Below are positions 1 through 5,183 of a stretch of 5,338 nucleotides of DNA, piece by piece. Source of the DNA: an uncultured Acetatifactor sp. (GTDB lineage: Bacteria; Bacillota; Clostridia; Lachnospirales; Lachnospiraceae). A model generated the notes under the pieces. The model did no database searches and was not told where the DNA came from. It saw nothing but the letters and a program-made list of their open reading frames with translations. Location of the stretch: NCBI GenBank assembly GCA_904501885.1, contig CAJGCP010000058.1, positions 1-5,338 of the forward strand. Reading direction: 5' to 3'. A program made the position numbers and the translations under genes. Each line of letters opens with the position of its first letter. The first letter of the stretch is position 1.

Positions 1-411
1 CATTTGATGTGCTGTATCGAATTGTCGGCAAAATTTATTTCCCCGGCGGAGGCGGTACATGGCGGAACGGGCTTTTTGAAAAAAGATGATGTATGTGTGT
101 TTGCGTCCAGAGGTGGCAAGACCAAGGAATTGCTTCCCATCCTGGATATCTGCAAGACAAAGGGCGTAAAGGTGATTACCATTACCGAAAATATGGAATC
201 CCCTCTGGCGCAGGCGGCGGATGTAGTGCTGAAGCAGTACGTGAACCGTGAGACGGACAGATACAATGCCCAAGGAACTACCTCTTCCACCTCTTTGGCA
301 GTGATTTGCCATTTATTGCAGACCGCGCTGATGGAAGAAATGAATTATCAAAACGAGCAGTTTGCTCTCATTCATCCCGGCGGAGCCGTGGGTGAGAGAT
401 TAAACAAATAG
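1..411 (+). CDS. SIS-domain sugar-phosphate isomerase, KpsF/GutQ-like (5' end missing)
   Basis: This is the C-terminal part of a sugar isomerase (SIS) fold protein; the reading frame is open from base 1, so the true start lies upstream. The visible 136 codons match the second half of KpsF/KdsD/GutQ-type arabinose-5-phosphate isomerases. They contain a PAEAVHGG segment (about codons 15-22), the phosphate-loop region FASRGGKT, a TTSSTS segment, and a terminal HPGGAVGERL motif whose His corresponds to a catalytic His in KdsD. The protein ends right after that motif, so it lacks the CBS-domain pair of full-length KdsD and is a SIS-only form. Two family positions differ: HPAEA reads SPAEA, and the usual SGE of the phosphate loop reads GGK. 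The substrate is therefore uncertain. Such enzymes are cytoplasmic and interconvert aldose and ketose phosphates. It is the first visible gene of an apparent operon with the yjbQ-like gene 24 bp downstream and fsa. The fold is near certain; the specificity is not. Confidence 0.85.
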   Translation, partial: HLMCCIELSAKFISPAEAVHGGTGFLKKDDVCVFASRGGKTKELLPILDICKTKGVKVITITENMESPLAQAADVVLKQYVNRETDRYNAQGTTSSTSLAVICHLLQTALMEEMNYQNEQFALIHPGGAVGERLNK

Positions 412-435
412 AAAAGCATATAAAGGAGAAAAACA

Positions 436-1056
436 ATGGAATTTAAAGTTTATCAGAAAGAAATCGAATTGCAGTCAAGAGGTTGGAGACCTACCTTCCA
501 CGATATCTCAAAGGAGATTATCGAAATCGTTCAGGCATCCGGTGTAAAGAATGGTACCGTTACCATCGCTTCCCACCACACCACCTGTTCTGTTATGGTA
601 CAGGAGTGTTCCCACGATTTGGACAAATACGATATGGAGTATTTGCAGCATGATATCCTCAACATCATGAGAAAATTGGTGCCTGATTATTCTGAAGAGA
701 ACGAGTATATGCATCCCGGCCCCATCCACACCCAGTTTGGCCGTTTCGTAAACGAGCCCGGTGACTTCACCAGCTTGAATACCGACGGACATTTGAGAAG
801 TGTGTTCTTTGGCAGAAGCGAAGCTATGACCATCAAGGACGGCGTTTTGGACGGTGGTGAATTTGCACATGTTTATTTCATCGACTGGGATCAGGTACGC
901 GCAAGAAGACGTCAGGTAAATGTAACCGTTATGGGTACTACTGAGGATGTAGAAGACAGAAAGTTCAACAATGGTGAGGTAATCAATACTCTCCGTAAGT
1001 ACACACCTGAAGAGAAGGCAGATGATGTTCACTACACCCTTCAGTTGCAGAGATAA
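436..1056 (+). CDS. YjbQ/UPF0047 family protein, long divergent form
   Basis: This 206-residue protein carries the YjbQ (UPF0047) signature. The sequence shows an HHTT motif (residues 47-50) in place of the usual QHTSA, a QE pair (56-57) where the family has NE, an LVP segment (81-83), GHLRSVFFG (118-126), KDGVLDGGEF (134-143) and an arginine-rich strand (155-159) leading to VNVTVMG. Typical members are about 130-140 residues. This one has extra sequence between residues about 92 and 112 and a charged C-terminal extension after residue 168. The family WQ of GTWQ is replaced by FA. YjbQ of E. coli has been reported to have weak thiamin-phosphate-synthase activity, but the physiological role of the family is unsettled, so I infer no reaction. 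An AAAGGAGA ribosome site at 422-429 sits 7-8 bp before the ATG and supports the start. It is probably cytoplasmic and co-transcribed with the SIS isomerase and fsa. Family assignment is firm; function is open. Confidence 0.88.
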   Translation: MEFKVYQKEIELQSRGWRPTFHDISKEIIEIVQASGVKNGTVTIASHHTTCSVMVQECSHDLDKYDMEYLQHDILNIMRKLVPDYSEENEYMHPGPIHTQFGRFVNEPGDFTSLNTDGHLRSVFFGRSEAMTIKDGVLDGGEFAHVYFIDWDQVRARRRQVNVTVMGTTEDVEDRKFNNGEVINTLRKYTPEEKADDVHYTLQLQR

Positions 1057-1074
1057 TCAGATAGGAGCGAAACT

Positions 1075-1749
1075 ATGTTATATATTTTAGACACAGCAGA
1101 TTTGGCTGCTATTAAGCATTGTAACGAATTTTACCCCTTGGCGGGCGTTACCACCAACCCTTCCATCATCTCTAAGGAGGGTGGTGATTTCTGGGCATTA
1201 GTAAAGGAAATCCGTAAAATTATTGGCAAGGACAAAATGCTTCATGTACAGACCGTACAGACCACCGCAGAAAAAATGGTAGAGGAGGCAAAACTTCTCA
1301 AAAAGGAATTGGGCGGTGACTTCTATGTGAAGATTCCCATTGGCGAGGAAGGCCTGAAGGCTACGATGGAGTTGAAGAAGCTGGGTATCGGTGTGACCAT
1401 GACAGCGATCTTTACGCCTGCACAGGCATTGATTGCGGCAAAGGCGGGCGCATCCTTTGTGGCACCTTATGTAAACCGCTTGGACAATATTATTGGCGAC
1501 GGTACAGAAGTGGTGGCACAGATTGTAGAGCAGTTGGAGAACTACAATTTGGATTGTCAGGTTTTGGCAGCAAGCTTCAAAAACGCAGAGCAGGTACATA
1601 AATGTGCGTTGTATGGTTGCCACACTGTGACAGTTTCCGCAGATATTTTGAAAAATATCATTTCCCATCCTATGACAGATGCTGCAATCGCAGGCTTTGA
1701 GAAGGATTGGGCGGGCGCTTACGGCGACAAAACAATACTTGATATGTAG
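1075..1749 (+). CDS. fsa: Fructose-6-phosphate aldolase (transaldolase-like FSA)
   Basis: A 224-residue TIM-barrel aldolase, against 220 in E. coli FsaA, colinear with it from end to end. It cleaves fructose 6-phosphate to dihydroxyacetone and glyceraldehyde 3-phosphate, or the reverse, through a lysine Schiff base. Visible active-site residues are Asp6, the TTNPS motif (26-30), Gln59, the Schiff-base Lys86 in VKIP, Thr110, the APYVNR motif (130-135) with Tyr132 and Arg135, and Ser167 in AASFK. Tyr132 and Asn134 are the choices seen in true FSA. Short bacterial transaldolases of the same family usually have Phe at the Tyr position (APFVGR or SPFVGR type), so aldolase activity is favoured over transaldolase. 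The C-terminal FEKDWAGAYG segment also matches FSA. The ATG is preceded by TAGGAG at 1062-1067 with 7-bp spacing, 18 bp after the yjbQ-like stop. It is the last gene of the operon, followed by a bidirectional hairpin terminator. Transaldolase side activity cannot be excluded. Confidence 0.93.
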   Translation: MLYILDTADLAAIKHCNEFYPLAGVTTNPSIISKEGGDFWALVKEIRKIIGKDKMLHVQTVQTTAEKMVEEAKLLKKELGGDFYVKIPIGEEGLKATMELKKLGIGVTMTAIFTPAQALIAAKAGASFVAPYVNRLDNIIGDGTEVVAQIVEQLENYNLDCQVLAASFKNAEQVHKCALYGCHTVTVSADILKNIISHPMTDAAIAGFEKDWAGAYGDKTILDM

Positions 1750-1764
1750 AAGGGATTTTCCCAT

Positions 1765-1801
1765 AAAAAGAGGAGAGGCAGTTTTTCGCCTCTCCTTTTT
1801 T
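1765..1801. terminator. Bidirectional intrinsic terminator between convergent genes
   Basis: A perfect 8-bp GC-rich stem, GGAGAGGC (1772-1779) with GCCTCTCC (1788-1795), closes an 8-base loop. The stem extends through A/T pairs and one G-T pair on both sides. Six T follow on the plus strand (1796-1801), and an A run (1765-1769) gives a U tract on the minus strand. It lies 15 bp after the fsa stop and 17 bp beyond the stop of the opposing membrane-protein gene, so one hairpin can serve both. Confidence 0.9.
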
Positions 1802-1818
1802 ATGTCTTATACCTAAAA

Positions 1819-2295
1819 CTATTTCACAGGCTTGGCACCTGCTTTTTCCTGGGCGCGCTCCAAAGCCTGTTTGAAACGGCTCTTTTTCTTCTCGGGTTCT
1901 GCAGCAGCCTTGCCGTGAAGCCCTTTCACTTCCATTACATAGATACCACTGACTACAGCCTTTACTTCCTTCTTCACGGGAACGGAATCGAAGATTTTCT
2001 CCTCGCAAATCAAAGAGAGCACCTGGGGACCAACCTTTGCTTTGATGATGGGTAACTTAGCCCGACGCATCATCTTAGGTGCCTGCTCCATTACGGCAGC
2101 GGGAAGTCCGGAATCTACCAGTCTCATCCGCTTCTTGTCGATGATCAGCATGGAGACGGTCTGCTTGTTGGCATTCATCATTTCCTGCTGTTCTTCCTGT
2201 TTTTTCTGTGCTTTTTTTCCTAAAAAGTAGAGCACTACCAGTGCTGCCACCAAAATTACTGTAATTACAATCAGTACAATCATCCAAGGTTTCAT
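1819..2295 (-). CDS. Small single-pass membrane-anchored protein of unknown function
   Basis: A 158-residue protein I cannot assign to a named family. It starts with MKP and a strongly hydrophobic helix (residues 5-25, rich in Ile, Val and Leu), followed by KKAQKKQEEQQE (27-38). This is typical of an N-terminal anchor with the rest of the chain in the cytoplasm by the positive-inside rule. The core (about 44-125) looks like a compact alpha/beta domain: hydrophobic strands QTVSMLIID and VLSLICEE, a basic stretch around KMMRRAK (74-80), and a second strand region ending in GIYVMEVKG. The tail (131-158) is charged, Lys- and Glu-rich and probably helical. There is no lipobox, catalytic motif or metal site. 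The start is supported by AAGGAGG on the minus strand (2306-2312), 10 bp upstream of the ATG. It is transcribed divergently from the lipoprotein foldase gene and convergently to fsa, and appears monocistronic in this window. Similar small anchored proteins occur in Lachnospiraceae, as I recall, without known function. The gene call is secure. Confidence 0.85.
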   Translation of the reverse strand: MKPWMIVLIVITVILVAALVVLYFLGKKAQKKQEEQQEMMNANKQTVSMLIIDKKRMRLVDSGLPAAVMEQAPKMMRRAKLPIIKAKVGPQVLSLICEEKIFDSVPVKKEVKAVVSGIYVMEVKGLHGKAAAEPEKKKSRFKQALERAQEKAGAKPVK

Positions 2296-2325
2296 AAATT
2301 ATAAGCCTCCTTTTTCATAAAAGGT

Positions 2326-2355
2326 ATTTTATCACAGAAGTGCGTGGATAGGCAA
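2326..2355 (-). promoter_or_regulatory. Candidate sigma-A promoter for the membrane-anchored protein gene
   Basis: On the minus strand, TTGCCT (2355-2350) and TAAAAT (2331-2326) are separated by 18 bp. This puts a start site about 10 bp before the Shine-Dalgarno at 2312-2306, a very short leader. The match is moderate and the region is A/T rich, so this is only the best candidate I see. Confidence 0.35.
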
Positions 2356-2356
2356 C

Positions 2357-2448
2357 CATATTTGTACACAAAATTATCACAGTTTTATAAAATAAAAGAC
2401 TTTAAAAATGAATCACTATGTGTTATAAATAATAGGTATACAAATATG
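2357..2448. repeat. Separated 10-bp inverted repeat bracketing the divergent promoter region
   Basis: CATATTTGTA (2357-2366) recurs as its exact reverse complement TACAAATATG (2439-2448). The arms lie 72 bp apart and flank the -35/-10 elements of the foldase promoter; the right arm falls just after the predicted start site. The left arm overlaps a 12-bp near-palindrome, TTTGTACACAAA (2361-2372). It could be a pair of binding sites for one regulator, or a chance match in A/T-rich DNA. Confidence 0.4.
2401..2429 (+). promoter_or_regulatory. Probable sigma-A promoter for the lipoprotein foldase gene
   Basis: TTTAAA (2401-2406) and TATAAA (2424-2429) are separated by exactly 17 bp, and a TG lies 2 bp upstream of the -10 hexamer (2421-2422). 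Transcription would start near 2436, giving a leader of about 50 bases before the ATG at 2486, with AGAGAGG (2473-2479) as ribosome site. With no terminator before asnS, this promoter could also drive asnS. Confidence 0.6.
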
Positions 2449-2485
2449 CGCGTTATGCGAAGAAAGAAATACAGAGAGGTTTATT

Positions 2486-3661
2486 ATGAAAAAAGGTTTA
2501 GCATTCGTATTGGCATTGTTAATGACAGTTGGCGTTATGACCGGTTGCGGCAAAGAAGCCACACCCATCGCCGGTTCCCTTCAGTCCCTGAAGGTAGAAG
2601 ACTATGTCACTGTAGGTGATTACAGTAATTTGGCGGTTGAGGTGGCACCTATGGTGGAAGTCACCCAGGAAGAAGTGGATTATTACTACACCGCGCTTTA
2701 TGAAGAACGTGTACAGGTAACTGACCGTGCGGTAAAAGAGGGCGATACTGTAGTGATTGATTTCGTTGGTAAGAAGGACGGCGTTGCTTTTGAGGGTGGT
2801 ACTTCAGAGGGATATCCTTTGGAGATTGGCTCCGGTTCTTTCATTGAAGGATTTGAAGAGGGCCTTGTTGGCGTGTTGCCCGGCAACACCTTGGATTTGA
2901 ACCTGACTTTCCCGGCAGACTATCAGCAGGCAGATTTGGCAGGTGCTGATGTGGTATTTACCGTTACCGTGAATTATATTATGGCAAGTGCAGAAGATAT
3001 GAAAGATGCAGATGTGCCTTCTATGGGATTCCCCGGAGTGACCAATCTGGCAGAGTTCCGCACATACATCGAAGACACTTTGGCAGAAAATGCAAAAGCA
3101 CAGTATAATAATAATGTACAGAGCGCGATTATGGCACAGATTTTGGAAACCACTTCCTTCAATGAGCTCCCTGATGAGTTTATGGAGCCTTATCGCAAAG
3201 GAATCAAAGAACAGCTGGAAGGCTATGCGGCTCAATATGGTATGGATTTGGAAACCTTTGCAAGCATGGCTTTGGGTATGAGTGCAGACGAGTACGTAGA
3301 AGAGATGGCCCTCAGCGAGGCGCAGCAGCAGGTGTTGTTGCAGGCGATTGCAAACAAGGAAGGTCTCCAGATGACCCAGGAAGAAATCGATGCGAAAATG
3401 GCTGAGGAGATGGAAAAATACGAAATCGAGACCAAGGAAGAGCTGTTGGGTACTGCTTCCGAAGAACAGTATGCAAACTTCTATATGTGCAGAAAGGTAT
3501 TGGAATTCCTGGCTGAGAAGGCTACCATTACAGAGGTAGTGCCTGAGCAGGATTTGACCGGAGCACCTCTTGCTAATCCCGTAGAATCCAGTGAAGAGAC
3601 TGGCGCAGAAACCAGTGTAGAGGTGGAGGCAGCAGAAGGTTCTGAGGCTGCAGCAGAATAG
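2486..3661 (+). CDS. Lipoprotein with trigger-factor FKBP and C-terminal chaperone domains
   Basis: A 391-residue exported foldase. Residues 1-21 form a lipoprotein signal peptide (MKKG, hydrophobic 5-16, MTGC with Cys21 as the lipidated residue), so the mature protein should be tethered to the outer face of the cytoplasmic membrane. Residues about 84-165 are an FKBP-type prolyl isomerase domain of the trigger-factor kind: EGDTVVIDFVGKKDG, AFEGG, the GSGSFIEGFEEGLVG stretch at 115-129, TFPADY (141-146) and LAGADVVFTVTVN. Residues about 180-350 resemble the helical trigger-factor C-terminal substrate-binding domain, including ELPDEFMEPYRKGIKEQL. The tail (351-391) has 11 acidic and no basic residues and is probably disordered. 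The trigger-factor ribosome-binding domain with its FRKGK-type loop is absent and replaced by the signal peptide, so this is not the cytoplasmic chaperone Tig. I infer a role in folding secreted proteins, analogous to PrsA. The ATG has AGAGAGG 6 bp upstream. asnS follows after 57 bp. Confidence 0.9.
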   Translation: MKKGLAFVLALLMTVGVMTGCGKEATPIAGSLQSLKVEDYVTVGDYSNLAVEVAPMVEVTQEEVDYYYTALYEERVQVTDRAVKEGDTVVIDFVGKKDGVAFEGGTSEGYPLEIGSGSFIEGFEEGLVGVLPGNTLDLNLTFPADYQQADLAGADVVFTVTVNYIMASAEDMKDADVPSMGFPGVTNLAEFRTYIEDTLAENAKAQYNNNVQSAIMAQILETTSFNELPDEFMEPYRKGIKEQLEGYAAQYGMDLETFASMALGMSADEYVEEMALSEAQQQVLLQAIANKEGLQMTQEEIDAKMAEEMEKYEIETKEELLGTASEEQYANFYMCRKVLEFLAEKATITEVVPEQDLTGAPLANPVESSEETGAETSVEVEAAEGSEAAAE

Positions 3662-3705
3662 TTTCTGCATAAAAATAAGGAAAAGATGCTCAGATAAATG
3701 AGTGG

Positions 3706-3711
3706 TAGGAG
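3706..3711 (+). promoter_or_regulatory. Ribosome binding site that sets the asnS start
   Basis: TAGGAG lies 7 bp before the ATG at 3719. An in-frame upstream ATG at 3698 would extend the protein by 7 residues, but its nearest purine-rich site (AAGG, 3677-3680) is 17 bp away. The site at 3706-3711 would also lie inside the longer reading frame, so 3719 is preferred. Confidence 0.75.
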
Positions 3712-3718
3712 TATAGAT

Positions 3719-5110
3719 ATGGAACTGACAGATATCAGGGAATTGTATCGTGAAAAAGAACAGTATATTGGTAAGGAAGTGACTGTAGGAGGCTGGGTGA
3801 GAAGTAACAGAGATTCCAAAAGTTTCGGCTTTTTGGTGATCAACGACGGTACCTTTTTCGAACCCCTGCAGGTGGTATATGGAGACGGACTTGCAAACTT
3901 CGGGGATCTTTGTAAGATGAATGTAGGTGCCGCAGTGATTGTGAAAGGTACCATTGTAGAGACTCCCAATGCCAAGCAGCCTTTTGAAATGCAGGCGGCA
4001 GAGGTATATGTAGAGGGTGCTTCCACGGCAGATTATCCTTTGCAGAAAAAGCGTCATACATTTGAGTATTTACGTACCATTGCCCATCTTCGTCCCAGAA
4101 CCAATACCTTCCAGGCAGTGTTCCGTGTGCGTTCTTTGATTGCATACGCAATTCATAGCTTCTTTATGGAGAGAGGATTTGTCTATGTGCATACCCCCAT
4201 TATCACCGGAAGTGACTGTGAGGGTGCCGGTGAGATGTTCCAGGTCACTACTATGGATTTGAATGATTTGCCCAGAACAGAGGATGGACAGGTTGATTTC
4301 ACTCAGGATTTCTTCTGCAAGCCTACGAATTTGACAGTAAGTGGTCAGCTGAACGTAGAAACCTATGCCTTTGCATTTAAAAATGTATATACCTTTGGCC
4401 CCACCTTCCGTGCAGAAAATTCCAATACCACCCGTCACGCGGCTGAGTTTTGGATGATTGAGCCGGAAATGGCATTTGCGGATTTGAAGGATGACATGTT
4501 GTTGGCAGAGAGCATGTTGAAATATGTGATTCGTTATGTTTTGGAACATGCACCGGAAGAGATGGCATTCTTCAATCAGTTCGTGGATAAGGGATTGATC
4601 GAGAGATTGGAGCATGTGGCAAATTCTGATTTTGGACATGTGACCTATACAGAGGCCATTGAACTTCTGGAGAAACATAACGATGCATTTGATTATAAGG
4701 TATACTGGGGCTGTGATTTACAGACCGAGCATGAGCGTTATCTGACCGAAGAAATCTTCAAGCGTCCTGTGTTTGTTACAGACTACCCGAAGGAGATTAA
4801 GGCTTTCTATATGAAGTTGAACGAGGACGGCAAGACCGTGGCAGCCATGGACTGTCTGGTGCCCGGTATCGGAGAAATCATTGGCGGAAGTCAGCGTGAG
4901 GACAAATTGGAGCTTCTGGAAGCGAGAATGGATGAACTTGGATTGAACAAAGAAGATTATGATTTCTATCTTGATTTGCGTAGATTTGGTTCTGTAAGAC
5001 ACGCAGGTTTCGGTCTCGGATTTGAGCGTTGCGTTATGTATTTGACAGGAATGGGCAATATCCGCGATGTGGTACCTTTCCCCAGAACCGTAAAGAATTG
5101 TGAATTATAA
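3719..5110 (+). CDS. asnS: Asparaginyl-tRNA synthetase
   Basis: A 463-residue class IIb aminoacyl-tRNA synthetase that charges tRNA-Asn with asparagine using ATP in the cytoplasm. The N-terminal OB-fold anticodon-binding domain spans about residues 18-100 (VTVGGWVRSNRDSK, FGFLVINDG). The catalytic domain follows: motif 1 around 148-160 ending in Pro160, motif 2 with FRAE (230-233) through H240 and EFWMIEPE, and motif 3 GLGFER (432-437). SGQLNVE (208-214) and GSQREDKLELL (390-400) are typical of AsnRS. AspRS would carry a much larger insertion domain, absent here. Length is close to E. coli AsnRS (466). The ATG at 3719 is chosen over 3698 on ribosome-site spacing. Many Firmicute synthetase genes carry a T-box leader, but only 57 bp separate this gene from the foldase gene, too short for one, so it is probably read through from the promoter near 2401-2429 or from a promoter inside the foldase gene. 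Presence of AsnRS means Asn-tRNA can be made directly. Confidence 0.97.
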   Translation: MELTDIRELYREKEQYIGKEVTVGGWVRSNRDSKSFGFLVINDGTFFEPLQVVYGDGLANFGDLCKMNVGAAVIVKGTIVETPNAKQPFEMQAAEVYVEGASTADYPLQKKRHTFEYLRTIAHLRPRTNTFQAVFRVRSLIAYAIHSFFMERGFVYVHTPIITGSDCEGAGEMFQVTTMDLNDLPRTEDGQVDFTQDFFCKPTNLTVSGQLNVETYAFAFKNVYTFGPTFRAENSNTTRHAAEFWMIEPEMAFADLKDDMLLAESMLKYVIRYVLEHAPEEMAFFNQFVDKGLIERLEHVANSDFGHVTYTEAIELLEKHNDAFDYKVYWGCDLQTEHERYLTEEIFKRPVFVTDYPKEIKAFYMKLNEDGKTVAAMDCLVPGIGEIIGGSQREDKLELLEARMDELGLNKEDYDFYLDLRRFGSVRHAGFGLGFERCVMYLTGMGNIRDVVPFPRTVKNCEL

Positions 5111-5128
5111 AAATAAGAAAACATATAG

Positions 5129-5160
5129 AAACGGAAGAGTTTTCGCTCTTCCGTTTTTTT
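5129..5160 (+). terminator. Intrinsic terminator after asnS
   Basis: A perfect 9-bp stem, ACGGAAGAG (5131-5139) with CTCTTCCGT (5146-5154), closes a TTTTCG loop, is extended by two A-T pairs (5129-5130 with 5155-5156), and runs into seven T (5154-5160). It begins 18 bp after the asnS stop. It closes the foldase-asnS transcription unit and separates it from the gene starting at 5184. Confidence 0.92.
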
Positions 5161-5168
5161 AATATATG

Positions 5169-5177
5169 TGATATTCT
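5169..5177 (+). promoter_or_regulatory. Weak extended -10 candidate just before the last gene
   Basis: TG-A-TATTCT forms an extended -10 element whose last base is 6 bp before the ATG at 5184, so transcription would begin at or near the start codon. There is no good -35; the bases 17 bp upstream lie in the terminator stem. The call rests only on position and on the lack of a Shine-Dalgarno. Confidence 0.2.
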
Positions 5178-5183
5178 ATATCC

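Noticed and set aside
508..1032. A 174-codon minus-strand open frame inside the yjbQ-like gene
   Set aside because: It is antisense to a gene with clear family motifs and has no family resemblance of its own.
2344..2619. A plus-strand 91-codon frame across the divergent intergenic region and the foldase signal peptide
   Set aside because: It covers the promoter and overlaps the foldase start in another frame; it has no ribosome site and a low-quality, basic product.
3664..3695. Imperfect hairpin between the foldase gene and asnS (TCTGCAT with ATGCTCAGA)
   Set aside because: The pairing needs a two-base bulge, the loop is long and there is no T run after it, so it is not a convincing terminator or attenuator.
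3698..3718. A longer asnS start at the ATG at 3698
   Set aside because: It lacks a suitably spaced ribosome site, whereas TAGGAG sits 7 bp before the ATG at 3719, and the 7 extra residues do not look like an AsnRS N-terminus.
2804..4057. A 417-codon minus-strand open frame opposite the foldase gene and the start of asnS
   Set aside because: It lies antisense to two well-recognised genes, its product is rich in Cys, His, Phe and Leu with no domain logic, and it has no credible ribosome site. It is a shadow of the plus-strand codon pattern.
4070..4678. A 202-codon minus-strand open frame inside asnS
   Set aside because: It is fully antisense to conserved asnS catalytic sequence and shows the Cys/His/Ile-rich composition typical of shadow frames.
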